From: Gammaproteobacteria bacterium
GTDB taxonomy: Bacteria; Pseudomonadota; Gammaproteobacteria; Steroidobacterales; Steroidobacteraceae
DNA: 64,000 nucleotides
Direction of reading: 5' to 3'
Assembly: GCA_025355645.1 (NCBI GenBank)
Contig: JANXZG010000135.1
Span: 1 to 64,000, forward strand
Shown here: piece after piece, positions 1 through 9,218 of the stretch
Layout of the letters: every line of letters begins with the position of its first letter
How positions within the stretch are numbered: position 1 is the first letter of the stretch
The notes under the pieces: model-generated
Database searches by the model: none
Told to the model about the DNA's origin: nothing
The model's input: only the letters and a program-made list of their open reading frames with translations
Program-made: the position numbers and the translations under genes

Positions 1-15
1 CAATCCTTCTGCCAT
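1..15 (-). CDS. possible start of next gene downstream of guaA (cut by window edge)
   Basis: An ATG on the minus strand at 15-13 is preceded by GGAG with about six bases of spacing, and it opens a frame (MAEGL) that runs off the window. It would be the gene after guaA, about 147 bases downstream. The tRNA adenosine deaminase gene tadA follows guaA in some gammaproteobacteria, but five residues cannot show that. Only the ribosome binding site and start codon are seen; the identity is unknown. Confidence 0.3.
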
Positions 16-161
16 CCCTGTCTCCGCCTTCTTATCGTTCACCTATGCTCGGCTACGCGCCGCCTCTTGGCAATGTACGTGCCGTGGGCGTGGCTCGTTG
101 ACCCCTTTGAGCCAAGTATTTCAGCATGACGACGGGCAAGCAGACTGAATGAAAGGGCCCC

Positions 162-1739
162 TCACTCCCACTCAATCGTGGCCGGCGGTTTCCCCGAGAT
201 GTCGTACACCACTCTTGAAATCCCGCTGACTTCATTGGTGATCCTCAGCGCCACCTGATCAAGCAGGTCGTAGGGCAAGCGCGCCCACTTCGCCGTCATG
301 AAGTCAATCGTCTCGACCGCCCGCAGCGCGATCACTGGCTCATAGCGGCGCGCATCGCCCATGACGCCGACCGAGCGCACCGGCAGGAACACGGCAAATG
401 CCTGGCTGACCCTGTCATACAGCTGCGCCCGGTGCAGTTCCTCGATGAAAATCGCATCCGCGCGGCGCAACAGGTCCGCGTGCGCCTTAGTAACTTCGCC
501 GAGTATGCGTACGCCGAGCCCCGGGCCCGGAAAAGGATGGCGATGGACCATCGCGGCGGGCAGCCCGAGTTCCACGCCGAGCTTACGAACCTCGTCCTTG
601 AATAGTTCCCTCAGCGGCTCCAGCAACTTAAGTTTCATGTACGCAGGCAAGCCGCCGACATTGTGGTGCGACTTGATGACATGCGCCTTGCCGGTATGCG
701 AGCCGGCCGATTCGATTACGTCCGGATAGATCGTGCCCTGCGCGAGCCACTTGACATTGCTAAGCCGGGCGGCTTGCTCATCGAAGACCTCGATGAAATG
801 GCGGCCGATGATCTTGCGTTTGAGTTCAGGATCCGCCTCGCCGGCGAGTGCGCCAAGAAAGCGCGCCTCGGCATCGACGCGGATCACGCGCACGCCCATG
901 TGCTCGGCGAATGTTGCCATGACCTGCTCGGCTTCGCCCAAGCGCAGCAGCCCGTGATCGACAAACACGCAGGTCAGCTGCTTGCCGATCGCGCGATGCA
1001 GCAAGGCGGCGAGCACCGAGGAATCGACCCCGCCGGAAAGCCCAAGCAGTACCGAATCGTTGCCTACCTGGGCGCGGATGCGGCCGATGCTGTCCTCGAT
1101 GATGTTGGCGGTCGCCCAGCGCGCCTCGCACTTCGAGATCTCGCGAACGAAGCGACGCAGGATCTCGGCGCCCTGCAGCGTATGCGTAACTTCGGGATGA
1201 AATTGCAGCCCGTAGAAACCGCGAGACTCATCCGCCATCGCGGCAATCGGCGCATTGTCGCTGCTGGCAATAACCGAAAATCCCGGCGGCAGCGCCGTGA
1301 CCCGATCGCCATGGCTCATCCACACATCGAGCACGCTGTGCCCCTCGGCATCGTGGTTATCCGCCAGTCCGTCAAACAGGCGCGAATCTCCCGTCGGTCG
1401 CGCCTGCGCGAAGCCAAACTCGCGGTGTGCGGAGTGCTCGACCGCACCGCCGAGCTGGGCGGCCATGGTCTGCATGCCATAGCAAATACCCAGCACCGGA
1501 ATGCCCAGCTGGAACGCATCCTGTGGCGCGGCCGGCCCTTGCACTTCGTAGACAGATTCCGGGCCTCCGGAGAGGATCAGGCCCCTCGGCGCAAACCGTC
1601 TGATCTGCGCCGGGTCAACGTCCCAGGCATAAATTTCGCAATAAACGCCCAACTCGCGCACGCGCCGTGCGATCAACTGGGTGTACTGGGCGCCGAAATC
1701 GAGGATCAGGATTCGATCGGCATGAATGTCGGGCATCAT
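162..1739 (-). CDS. guaA: GMP synthase (glutamine-hydrolysing)
   Basis: Cytoplasmic enzyme that converts XMP to GMP using ATP and glutamine, the last step of de novo guanine nucleotide synthesis. At 525 residues it has the usual bacterial length. The N-terminal class I glutamine amidotransferase domain has its nucleophile Cys86 in GICYGMQ and His181/Glu183 in HPEVTHT. The ATP pyrophosphatase domain has the P-loop SGGVDSS at 235-241, followed by the C-terminal dimerisation domain ending NEVSG...PPATIEWE. The start codon overlaps the stop of guaB (ATGA), so the two genes form a translationally coupled guaBA operon. Two ATG codons lie in tandem (1739 and 1736); the first is used here. Identification is very secure. 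Confidence 0.98.
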   Translation of the reverse strand: MMPDIHADRILILDFGAQYTQLIARRVRELGVYCEIYAWDVDPAQIRRFAPRGLILSGGPESVYEVQGPAAPQDAFQLGIPVLGICYGMQTMAAQLGGAVEHSAHREFGFAQARPTGDSRLFDGLADNHDAEGHSVLDVWMSHGDRVTALPPGFSVIASSDNAPIAAMADESRGFYGLQFHPEVTHTLQGAEILRRFVREISKCEARWATANIIEDSIGRIRAQVGNDSVLLGLSGGVDSSVLAALLHRAIGKQLTCVFVDHGLLRLGEAEQVMATFAEHMGVRVIRVDAEARFLGALAGEADPELKRKIIGRHFIEVFDEQAARLSNVKWLAQGTIYPDVIESAGSHTGKAHVIKSHHNVGGLPAYMKLKLLEPLRELFKDEVRKLGVELGLPAAMVHRHPFPGPGLGVRILGEVTKAHADLLRRADAIFIEELHRAQLYDRVSQAFAVFLPVRSVGVMGDARRYEPVIALRAVETIDFMTAKWARLPYDLLDQVALRITNEVSGISRVVYDISGKPPATIEWE

Positions 1740-3202
1740 CCGATCCGGTAGTTTGGCGCTTCTTTTGTGATTGTTACGTCATGGACATGGCTTTCACGCA
1801 CGCCCGCACTGGTAATGCGCACGAACTGCGGACGCGAGCGCATCTCCTCGACGCTATTGCTGCCGGTGTACCCCATGGCCGCCCGCAGTCCTCCGGCAAG
1901 CTGGTGCAGGATCGCGACCAGGCTACCCTTGTAGGCCACTCGCCCCTCGATCCCCTCTGGCACGAGCTTCTCGAGTTCGGAGGTCGTGTCCTGGAAGTAC
2001 CGGTCGCTCGAGCCGTAGGATTGCGCCATCGCGCCGATCGAGCCCATGCCGCGATAGGCCTTGTACGAGCCGCCCTGGAAGAGCTCGACTTCACCAGGCG
2101 ACTCCTCCGTGCCGGCGAACAGCCCCCCGATCATGACGGTGTGTGCGCCCGCGGCCAATGCCTTGGCCACATCACCAGAATAGCGAATGCCGCCATCGCC
2201 AATGAGCGGCACATCGGTGCCTTCCAGCGCCTTGGCTACGCGTGCAATCGCGCTGATCTGCGGCACACCGACGCCCGCTACAACGCGGGTCGTGCAGATC
2301 GAGCCCGGACCAATGCCAACCTTGACGGCATCCGCGCCGTGGCGCACAAGATCAAGCGCCGCCTCGCCCGTGACAATGTTGCCGCCGATCAGCTGCAGGT
2401 TCGGATACTTTGCTTTGATGCGCGAGATCGTGTCCAATACACCGCGGGAATGACCATGCGAAGTGTCGATGACGACCACATCGACCCCGGCCTCCAGCAA
2501 GGCCGCCACCCGATCTATCGTATCAGGCGCCGTGCCCACCGCCGCCCCGACCCGCAGGCTGCCCACTTCATCCTTGCAAGCATGCGGAAATTCCGTGGCC
2601 TTCTGGAAATCCTTGACGGTGATCATGCCCTTCAGCACGTTATCCCCCGATACCACCAGGACCTTCTCGATCCGGTGCGTGTGCAGCAGCCCGAGCACCT
2701 CATCCTTGGGTGCGCCTTCGCGCACCGTGATCAGCCGCTCCTTCGGGGTCATCACCGCGGAGACCGGCGCGTCGAGTTTCGTCTCGAAGCGCAGGTCACG
2801 GTGCGTCACGATGCCGACCACTTTAGCGCCGACCACGACGGGCACGCCCGAGATGTTTTTCCTGCGCGTCAGTTCGATGACTTCGCGGATCGTCATGTCA
2901 GGACTGACGCTGATCGGATCGGTGATGACACCGCTTTCGAACTTCTTGACCCGCGCGACCTGGCGCGCCTGGTTCTCGATGGACATGTTCTTGTGGATGA
3001 TGCCGATGCCGCCCTCCTGCGCGATCGTGATCGCGAGGCGCGCCTCGGTCACGGTATCCATTGCGGCGGAGATCAGCGGCAGGTTCAGGCGAATCTTTCG
3101 GGTCAGCTGGCTTGCCAGGGACACATCGCGCGGCAGCACTTCCGAGTAGGCTGGCACGAGCAGGACATCGTCGAAAGTCAGTGCTTCTTCAAGTATTCGC
3201 AT
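1736..3202 (-). CDS. guaB: IMP dehydrogenase
   Basis: NAD-dependent oxidation of IMP to XMP, the committed step of GMP synthesis. The 488 residues form a TIM barrel interrupted by two CBS domains (about residues 95-205, each with a TV/TP...G(I/V)V-type core). The catalytic loop GPGSICTTR places the nucleophilic cysteine at residue 303. Downstream are the mobile flap and the YRGMGS-type IMP-binding segment. It is the first gene of guaBA and is divergent from xseA across only 52 bases, the same arrangement as in E. coli. A sigma-70-like promoter ends five bases before the ATG, and no Shine-Dalgarno sequence is visible, so the mRNA may be leaderless. Confidence 0.98.
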   Translation of the reverse strand: MRILEEALTFDDVLLVPAYSEVLPRDVSLASQLTRKIRLNLPLISAAMDTVTEARLAITIAQEGGIGIIHKNMSIENQARQVARVKKFESGVITDPISVSPDMTIREVIELTRRKNISGVPVVVGAKVVGIVTHRDLRFETKLDAPVSAVMTPKERLITVREGAPKDEVLGLLHTHRIEKVLVVSGDNVLKGMITVKDFQKATEFPHACKDEVGSLRVGAAVGTAPDTIDRVAALLEAGVDVVVIDTSHGHSRGVLDTISRIKAKYPNLQLIGGNIVTGEAALDLVRHGADAVKVGIGPGSICTTRVVAGVGVPQISAIARVAKALEGTDVPLIGDGGIRYSGDVAKALAAGAHTVMIGGLFAGTEESPGEVELFQGGSYKAYRGMGSIGAMAQSYGSSDRYFQDTTSELEKLVPEGIEGRVAYKGSLVAILHQLAGGLRAAMGYTGSNSVEEMRSRPQFVRITSAGVRESHVHDVTITKEAPNYRIG

Positions 3203-3254
3203 GGCGCATTCTACCGATCCCCTGCGGTGCGGTAAACCGCAGTATCATCCGTCG
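3203..3254. promoter_or_regulatory. divergent guaB/xseA promoter region with 7-bp inverted repeat
   Basis: On the minus strand TTTACC (3236-3231), a 17-base spacer and TAGAAT (3213-3208) precede the guaB ATG by five bases. On the plus strand TATCAT (3243-3248) lies six bases before the xseA ATG, without a clear -35. Between them is a perfect inverted repeat, CTGCGGT (3222-3228), seven-base loop, ACCGCAG (3236-3242), overlapping the guaB -35. It could be a repressor operator or an mRNA hairpin. The elements are seen in the sequence; their activity is inferred. Confidence 0.5.
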
Positions 3255-4619
3255 ATGCCAGTTTTGAGCGAATATCCGGCCCGCCCCCCGGAGCGCGACA
3301 TTTACACGGTTTCGCGACTGAATCGGGAGGTGCGTGCGCTACTGGAGCGGGGATTCGGCGCCCTGTGGCTGGAGGCGGAAATCTCCAATTTCGCCAAACC
3401 CGCGTCAGGCCACTGGTATTTCTCGCTCAAGGATGCCGCCGCGCAGGTACGCTGCGCAATGTTCCGGCAACGCAATATGCTGTCAACGCTAGTGCCGCGC
3501 GACGGCCAGAAAGTGCTGGTGCGGGCGCGCATCGGGCTTTATGAGCCGCGGGGCGAATTCCAGCTGATCATCGATCATATCGAGGATGCAGGCCTGGGTG
3601 CCCTACGGCGCCAATATGACGAGCGGCTTGCCAGGCTGGCCGCCGAGGGGCTGTTCGAGGCCGGACGCAAGCGCGCCCTGCCAAGTCTACCGCGGCGAAT
3701 AGGCGTCATTACCTCGCCAACCGGAGCCGCGATCCGCGACATCCTGCACGTGCTGGCACGCCGCTTCGCGGCGATCCCGGTACTGATTTATCCGGTGCCG
3801 GTACAGGGCGCACAGGCCGCCGGGGAAATCGTCGCGGCCCTTGCCCTCGCCGCTGCGCGGCGTGAGTGCGATGTGCTGATCCTGGCTCGTGGTGGCGGAT
3901 CGCTCGAGGACCTTTGGGCCTTCAACGACGAGGCGCTCGCTCGCGCGATCGTGTCCTCAACGATCCCAATCATCAGCGGCGTCGGGCACGAAGTCGATAC
4001 GACGATTGCGGATTTTGCCGCAGACGTGCGTGCGCCCACCCCATCTGCCGCGGCGGAGATGGTCGTGCCCGATGGCGAAGAGTGGCTGAGGGCACTTCGC
4101 ACTTTGGAGGCGCGCCTGGCTCGTGGCATGCATCGCCGGCTACTACACGACCGCAAGGCGCTCGCGTGGTTGTCCCATCGAGCCACGTTAGTCAGCCCCA
4201 TCGCGCGCCTGCTGGACCAGATGCAGCATCTCGATGAACTGGAACAGCGTCTATTTCGCGCGCTGCGCCAGCGCGCCGGCGACCTGCGCAATGTCTTTGG
4301 CGAGCTCAGAAGCCGCCTGTGGGGCGCAAGTCCGGCCCTGCTGATACGCGAAGGAGCGGCGCGGCGTCGTGAACTGGCCCTGCGACTGAGAAGCGCGCAG
4401 CAGGCACTTCTGCAAGAGTGGCGCGAGCGCCTGTTGCCGCTCATTCGCACGCTGCAGGCGGTAAGTCCGCTTGCGACCCTTGATCGGGGCTATGCAATCG
4501 TGAGCGCCCAGGGCGGCGCAATCCTGCGCCAGGCGCAGGCGGCGCCCGAGGGCGTGCTGATCGAGGCGCGCCTTGCCAGGGGCACGATCATCGCACGCGT
4601 GGAAGGATCGAAGCCTTGA
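3255..4619 (+). CDS. xseA: exodeoxyribonuclease VII large subunit
   Basis: Catalytic subunit of the ssDNA exonuclease ExoVII. The chosen ATG gives 454 residues, close to E. coli XseA (456). The start MPVLSEYPARP is followed by the OB-fold nucleic-acid-binding domain (YTVSRLNREVR...LEAEISNF...GHWYFSLKD, roughly residues 15-110). The catalytic domain contains GVITSPTGAA, ARGGGSLEDLWAFNDE and SGVGHEVDTTIADFAADVRAPTPSAAAE, all family hallmarks, and a coiled-coil C-terminal region follows. An in-frame upstream start at 3201 would run through the guaB promoter and is unlikely. The small subunit xseB is not in the window. Confidence 0.96.
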   Translation: MPVLSEYPARPPERDIYTVSRLNREVRALLERGFGALWLEAEISNFAKPASGHWYFSLKDAAAQVRCAMFRQRNMLSTLVPRDGQKVLVRARIGLYEPRGEFQLIIDHIEDAGLGALRRQYDERLARLAAEGLFEAGRKRALPSLPRRIGVITSPTGAAIRDILHVLARRFAAIPVLIYPVPVQGAQAAGEIVAALALAAARRECDVLILARGGGSLEDLWAFNDEALARAIVSSTIPIISGVGHEVDTTIADFAADVRAPTPSAAAEMVVPDGEEWLRALRTLEARLARGMHRRLLHDRKALAWLSHRATLVSPIARLLDQMQHLDELEQRLFRALRQRAGDLRNVFGELRSRLWGASPALLIREGAARRRELALRLRSAQQALLQEWRERLLPLIRTLQAVSPLATLDRGYAIVSAQGGAILRQAQAAPEGVLIEARLARGTIIARVEGSKP

Positions 4620-5425
4620 GATACTCCTGGCCAGGCGTGATGCTGTTATTCCCGGGGTTGGCGCTTTGCGCCACCCTGCCGCACGAAAGCCCGGTACCAG
4701 GAGGAGTCAAGCTCATTGATCTCGGCACTGCTGGGCGGACCGTGCCGGATGTCGAGGCTGATGGTCATCGCGCACTCGTGGTCGATGTTAGCGGCCGCTG
4801 GATCGCCGTTATCGGCATACCACTTGCGGCAGGCCCCGGGATTCGCGAGGTGTCCCTGCTCGGGCCCAGCGCACCTCATCACATTAGCTTTAAGGTCCAT
4901 GACAAGCGCTATGTGACGCAGGCGCTCACCGTCGCGCCATCGCAGGTGGACCTGTCCGCCGAGGACGCGGCGCGGGTCGACCGCGAGAGAATCGGCATCG
5001 ACGCGGCGCTCGATCGCTGGAGCGAGCGCGAACCCGATGCGTTGACGTTCGCGCAGCCGGTTCCCGGCGTGCGCAGCAGTTCATTCGGCCTGCGCCGGAT
5101 ATTCAACGGCCAGTCGCGCAGTCCGCACAGCGGCATGGACATCGCCGCAGCGAGCGGCATGCCAGTGCTTGCGCCCGCAGCCGGTGAGGTTGTTGCCATG
5201 GGCAATTATTTCTTTAATGGCAACGCCGTGTTCATCGATCATGGACGGGGCCTAGTCAGCATGTACTGCCATCTGAGTGCGATCAACGTAACGGAGGGCC
5301 AGCACGTCAGCGCAGGTGAGGTGCTTGGCAAGGTCGGCATGACGGGCCGTGCGACGGGTCCCCATCTGCACTGGGGCCTGAGTCTCGCGCATGTGTGGGT
5401 CGACCCGGCTCTGTTTCTGCGCTGA
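4616..5425 (+). CDS. M23 family (LytM/DD-endopeptidase-type) metallopeptidase, exported
   Basis: Predicted periplasmic zinc peptidase acting on peptidoglycan cross-links. A hydrophobic signal segment covers residues 5-20, followed by a beta-rich N-terminal domain. The C-terminal LytM domain has the zinc ligands His171 and Asp175 in HSGMDIA and the HxH pair at 250/252 in GPHLHWGL, so the site looks intact and active rather than regulatory like EnvC or NlpD. Translation appears to start at a TTG overlapping the xseA stop (TTGA), with AAGGA nine bases upstream, so it is coupled to xseA. The natural substrate and any activator cannot be told from sequence. Confidence 0.9.
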   Translation: MRYSWPGVMLLFPGLALCATLPHESPVPGGVKLIDLGTAGRTVPDVEADGHRALVVDVSGRWIAVIGIPLAAGPGIREVSLLGPSAPHHISFKVHDKRYVTQALTVAPSQVDLSAEDAARVDRERIGIDAALDRWSEREPDALTFAQPVPGVRSSSFGLRRIFNGQSRSPHSGMDIAAASGMPVLAPAAGEVVAMGNYFFNGNAVFIDHGRGLVSMYCHLSAINVTEGQHVSAGEVLGKVGMTGRATGPHLHWGLSLAHVWVDPALFLR

Positions 5426-5456
5426 GCTCGAGAATCTCAAATCGCCACGGCCGCGA

Positions 5457-6332
5457 TTACCGTGGACGGCGCGATATCGCCCGCCCTAACTTTACGGGTT
5501 TGCCCCTTGGCTTGGGGTGCTTCGATCTGCTCCGCCCGGAAGCGGCGCCGCGATGGCTATGCGCGGCGCCTCCGAATGGATCGTCTGACGAGATACTTGG
5601 CAAAGCCTTGACCGCGGCAAGAAACTTCGGCCACGCGTTGGTGGAATTGTCGCCGGTCAGCTTGGAATAAAGCTGCGCCAGAACCCCATCGGTTCCCAAC
5701 AAGACCATGGAGGGTGCGATTCGATTCAGCGCAAACCCAAGGCTCTGCAACCAGGAAAGGAATGCCATCCCGCATCCGGTGCTTATTTCATTCTGGTCTG
5801 TCGGGTCAGTTCGAGTCACGTAATCCGGCATCCCTTTATCTGCCCAGGCAGGCGCGCTTGCAAAATCCGCCAGTGCATTATTTCCGAGCAGCGCGGCGCA
5901 CCATCGCGACAACGCCTCGCCGGTACTAACCCCGCAAAGATTACCGCCCATCGCGCACTCACTAAGCTCCGCTTCGAAGAGCGCCGAGACGCGCGCGGAG
6001 TTGCCATAGGACACGCAGACTTCGATATTGCCGCCACGGGTGAAATCGCATCCGTCGTGATCTGCTCCTCCCGTGCCGTCCGTTCGGCCGCTGAGTGCGA
6101 ACAAAACAACGTTAACCGGCTGACTGGATGTTCCGAAGATCGCGTCATTGGCCTGTACAACGCGATCAGCATCGGCAACCAGATCGGTACCGTTTTTTTC
6201 CGCCGGGGATCCCAACGATGCATCGACATACACTGCGACTCGGGCGACTGCACTGGTCCCGATATAGTGCACTGTCCCGGTAAAACTCGGCCAGCTGGGT
6301 GCCGCGGCGGCTCGTTGCAGACGGTGATTCAT
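5457..6332 (-). CDS. hypothetical protein with Cys-rich centre and basic C-terminal tail
   Basis: A 291-residue frame with a good ribosome binding site (GAGG, eight bases before ATG). I cannot name the family with confidence. No signal peptide or membrane segment is visible. Residues about 15-60 look like a compact alpha/beta start (WPSFTGTVHYIG, VAVYVDASLG). The central part has several cysteines (DGCDF, VCVSY, SECAMGGNLCGVSTGEALSRWC). Then comes a strongly patterned segment, WADKGMPDYVTRTDPTDQNE followed by STGCGMAFLSWL, suggesting a real conserved domain. The last 40 or so residues are rich in Arg, Lys, Ser and His. The gene converges on the M23 peptidase gene and nothing around it suggests a pathway. 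Confidence 0.7.
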   Translation of the reverse strand: MNHRLQRAAAAPSWPSFTGTVHYIGTSAVARVAVYVDASLGSPAEKNGTDLVADADRVVQANDAIFGTSSQPVNVVLFALSGRTDGTGGADHDGCDFTRGGNIEVCVSYGNSARVSALFEAELSECAMGGNLCGVSTGEALSRWCAALLGNNALADFASAPAWADKGMPDYVTRTDPTDQNEISTGCGMAFLSWLQSLGFALNRIAPSMVLLGTDGVLAQLYSKLTGDNSTNAWPKFLAAVKALPSISSDDPFGGAAHSHRGAASGRSRSKHPKPRGKPVKLGRAISRRPR

Positions 6333-6432
6333 TGACGCAACCTCATGTAGGCAAATTCAAGTGCATCAAGGCGGACAAACTGCTGTACGTGGGACGTGCT
6401 CAGATTTACCAGCGACTGCCGGAAAGAGGTCG

Positions 6433-6459
6433 GTGACGCGGCAATCCTTACCGCGTCAC
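6433..6459 (-). terminator. perfect 9-bp hairpin downstream of the Hsp20 remnant
   Basis: GTGACGCGG, a nine-base loop and CCGCGTCAC form a perfect stem 30 bases beyond the stop of the Hsp20 fragment. In the minus direction it is followed by CTCTTT, a weak T-rich stretch. It may be the old terminator of the heat-shock gene or a protein-binding palindrome. Confidence 0.4.
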
Positions 6460-6488
6460 GGCAATTGCTCTCTTGAATCTACACCAAC

Positions 6489-6656
6489 TTATGCCGCAAT
6501 CTCGATCCGACGAGGCATCGCCTTCGCCTGTTTTGGGATCGTAACCGTTAAAACGCCGTTCTTCCCGGTCGCGTTCACCTTGTCACTATCCGCCGTATTC
6601 GGCAGAACAAATCGCCGGTAGAAATGCCCGTGACTTCGCTCAGAGGGCGCGCGCAT
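6489..6656 (-). pseudogene. truncated small heat-shock protein (Hsp20/alpha-crystallin), C-terminal remnant
   Basis: The minus strand encodes about 50 residues matching the end of the alpha-crystallin domain: ERSHGHFYRRFVLP, then DSDKVNATGKNGVLTVTIPK (the G-V-L hallmark) and the tail PRRIEIAA before TAA. Family members are about 140-160 residues, so the N-terminal arm and most of the beta-sandwich are missing. In-frame TAA lies just upstream of the only ATG (6656), and the bases beyond show no Hsp20 similarity in any frame. The best reading is a deletion remnant rather than a functional chaperone. Its sharp edge near 6660 suggests a rearrangement breakpoint. Confidence 0.75.
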
Positions 6657-6943
6657 AATAATTTACGGATGCCAAGGAAAAAATCAAGGGGATTCTCGAG
6701 CTTAGATTACGGAAAGTGCCGTAGAACGTGCATCTGGGGTTTGCATTCAGCCAGAGCCATCAGAATCGCCAGTTTGGCCGCTATGGCCACTGCTCATGTG
6801 CAAATATCGATACTCTCAAGCCATTGTTTTTAAATGACTAAATAGCGTGCCGACCAATAGGCATGGTTAACCGCCCCGCCCCGACGCTTCAGTAACGCCA
6901 GGCTGAAAAGGCGATGCGGCTCGGGGTGTACGCACGCGATTTG
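6657..6943. other. gene-free stretch between Hsp20 remnant and histidine kinase gene
   Basis: About 290 bases, visibly more AT-rich than the flanks. No credible coding frame, RNA gene or terminator was recognised. It may contain debris of whatever removed the 5' part of the hsp20 gene. Confidence 0.5.
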
Positions 6944-8605
6944 TCAGGCCGCATCGCGCGAAGAGGTTATTTGCGCAGTCACCTCCGGACCCGGAAGAGG
7001 AAGCCGCACTATGAATCGCGACCCCACCCCTTCCTGGCTCTCTACGAAGATCTCGCCGCGGTGCAAATTCACCACCATGGAAACTAAATGCAGACCGACC
7101 CCCGTGCCGGCAATCCCGGTGGCGTTACTACCACGGAAGTAGCGCTCGAATAGATGCTCTCGATCATGTGCGGGGATCCCGATACCCAGGTCTCGAACCT
7201 CGATAACAAGCCAGTCGGATTCGCGCCGCGCAACAACGTCGACGGAACTCCCCAAAGGCGAGTATTTAACTGCATTCGATATCAGGTTGCTAAATGCGTG
7301 AAACAGTAATTTTTGATCGCCTCGAATGATAGCCGACAGAGCAGAAAACTCTTCGCTGATGATCACGCCGCGAGTCGCATCGCGATGTGCCTGACAAGCC
7401 TCGCGCAGCAGCGCACTGAGCTCGAGTTCGGTTGGATGGAATACGGCGTGGCCATCGAGCACACGCGATGCCCCCAGCAAGCTGTCCATGATGTTGGTAA
7501 TTCGCTGCACCGCACTGCGTATGCGTGCGCCCCGCTCTGCAATGTCTCTTGGATCGAGCTTTTCACTTCTCTTGATGAGCCGTTGCGCATGTCCGTCGAT
7601 GACTGTCAGTGGAGTGCGGAATTCATGGGAGGTCATAGCCACAAAATCGCGTTGCTGAGCGGTCAGCCGACGTTCGTTATCGAGTCCCTGCTCCAACACT
7701 GCAGCTTGTTCGATCAATCGGCGCTGGCTATTCACCAATGCAACCGCGTTGTCCCGAAAGATCGCCACTGCGCGCGCCATCTCACCAATCTCATCATCTC
7801 TTTGGATACTGGGAATCGCAATTTCTGTATGTTGATCCGCCACTGCGCGCATGCAGGCGGCGAGTTTGAGCAAAGGGGCGAGGATGGACCCAGTGATGTA
7901 CACGAGCACGCCGATCAGCAGACACGTTGCCAGCAGCATTGCGCTAATGATCAGAATGCGCGCGCGCTGGTACGTGGCTGCAGCCAGCGCAGTATCTGTG
8001 CGCGCCTTAGTAACGGTTTGGTCCGTAAGCCGGCTCAGGGTATCGCTAGCAAGGTCAAACGCGCGACGCGAGGTGGTGTTGTACAAGAGCACGCCGTCTC
8101 GCCTGCGCTCGGCGCGCGCAAAAGCGACCACCTGGGTGGCTATCGCCTGATAGGCTACCCACTGTCTGTCAAACTGCGAATAGAGCAGCGTTTCAGATGG
8201 ATCTTCAGAAATCTCTTCGTAATCGCGTTGGCTGCGGGCAACTGTCGCGCCCAGGGTCGCGATCTCTTTCTCGCTTGCAGCGAATTCCCGCGGTGTCGTG
8301 GCTAGTAGTTGCTCTGCTTCAGCGGTTCGATAGTCTGACATGTAGTTACTGAGGTCACCGAGAATGCGCGTGTCCCGCAGCCAATGATTTCGAATGACCT
8401 CGGATACGCGGTTGACCTCGGCGAGGCGCGCAAATCCAAAGGTGCCGAGCCCAATCACCAAAAGGAAAATCAGGGCAAACACCGAGTACAGGCGTGCGCG
8501 GACTGAATATGGGTGCAACCCTGACATGCCGCGTCTTGCCCGTTTGCTGTCAGCCGCCTGCGGCGCTGTGACGTATTCGACAGAACGCTCAATCAGGCGT
8601 TTCAC
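6944..8605 (-). CDS. membrane sensor histidine kinase (HAMP-HisKA-HATPase)
   Basis: Inner-membrane sensor kinase of 553 residues starting at GTG, with AGGGA six bases upstream. Two membrane segments (about 37-57 and 215-240) flank a roughly 155-residue helical periplasmic domain resembling a four-helix-bundle sensor. HAMP follows (about 238-292), then HisKA with phospho-acceptor His327 in SHEFRTP. The HATPase domain shows the N box (NLISNAVKYS), the G1 box DLGIGIP at 472-478 and GTGVGL at 500-505. It lacks a receiver domain. The gene overlaps the end of the upstream response regulator gene by 17 bases, so the two form one operon and probably one phosphorelay. The signal is unknown. Confidence 0.93.
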   Translation of the reverse strand: MKRLIERSVEYVTAPQAADSKRARRGMSGLHPYSVRARLYSVFALIFLLVIGLGTFGFARLAEVNRVSEVIRNHWLRDTRILGDLSNYMSDYRTAEAEQLLATTPREFAASEKEIATLGATVARSQRDYEEISEDPSETLLYSQFDRQWVAYQAIATQVVAFARAERRRDGVLLYNTTSRRAFDLASDTLSRLTDQTVTKARTDTALAAATYQRARILIISAMLLATCLLIGVLVYITGSILAPLLKLAACMRAVADQHTEIAIPSIQRDDEIGEMARAVAIFRDNAVALVNSQRRLIEQAAVLEQGLDNERRLTAQQRDFVAMTSHEFRTPLTVIDGHAQRLIKRSEKLDPRDIAERGARIRSAVQRITNIMDSLLGASRVLDGHAVFHPTELELSALLREACQAHRDATRGVIISEEFSALSAIIRGDQKLLFHAFSNLISNAVKYSPLGSSVDVVARRESDWLVIEVRDLGIGIPAHDREHLFERYFRGSNATGIAGTGVGLHLVSMVVNLHRGEIFVESQEGVGSRFIVRLPLPGPEVTAQITSSRDAA

Positions 8606-9218
8606 GAAAGTCCCTGGGGTTTATAAGTTTGCCGGAGGTTGCTTTGACCACGGCCTCGGTTCGCGTGGACACGTTCAGTTTACGGCAGGCGTTTTCGACG
8701 TGAAAGTTCACTGTACGTTTGCTTATGCTCAAAATCGTGGCGATCTCGGGCGACGTTTTTCCTCGCGCTGACCAGGTCAGACACTCCAATTCCCGATCGT
8801 TCAGCGCCACGTGACGCGACCACAACTCATTACGCGCGCCGCCCCCTAGACGCGCCTCAATGATAGCGGCGAGGATCTCGAAGTCGACCGGCTTGGTGAC
8901 GTAATCGTCTGCGCCCAGGCGCCGACCCTTTAGTTCACTGTCGCGGTCCGAACGCGCGGTCAAAAATATGAATGGCACGACGTCGAACCGTGGCGCGATT
9001 GCCGACAAGCACTGCATTACCTCGAAGCCAGTCATGCCCGGCATGTTGATGTCGCACAATACCAAATCCGGCCCGGTTTTCAGTATTGCGCTCAAGCCTG
9101 TGTGGCCATCAGCCGCGATTGTCACGACATAACCGCGCTCCTCCATATCTTCCTTGATCAGTGCGGCAGTCTCAGCGTCGTCCTCAATGCAAAGGAGTTT
9201 CTTACTTGAGGAAACCAT
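8589..9218 (-). CDS. response regulator, REC + LuxR-type HTH
   Basis: DNA-binding response regulator of 209 residues from the chosen ATG, which has GGGAG nine bases upstream; an in-frame ATG at 9254 lacks a ribosome binding site. The receiver domain shows the acidic cluster Glu12-Asp13-Asp14 and phospho-acceptor Asp56 in LCDINMPGMTG. It also shows the switch Thr in FIFLTARSD and the conserved Lys in YVTKPVDF. A NarL/LuxR helix-turn-helix follows (LTWSARGKTSPEIATILSIS, then KRTVNFHVENACRKLNV). It precedes and overlaps the kinase gene. LuxR-type output paired with this kinase class is somewhat unusual. The regulon cannot be inferred locally. Confidence 0.93.
   Translation of the reverse strand: MVSSSKKLLCIEDDAETAALIKEDMEERGYVVTIAADGHTGLSAILKTGPDLVLCDINMPGMTGFEVMQCLSAIAPRFDVVPFIFLTARSDRDSELKGRRLGADDYVTKPVDFEILAAIIEARLGGGARNELWSRHVALNDRELECLTWSARGKTSPEIATILSISKRTVNFHVENACRKLNVSTRTEAVVKATSGKLINPRDFRETPD

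Noticed and set aside
663..3235. Long plus-strand frames opposite guaA and guaB
   Set aside because: They lie opposite genes with clear catalytic motifs and are typical antisense frames of GC-rich DNA.
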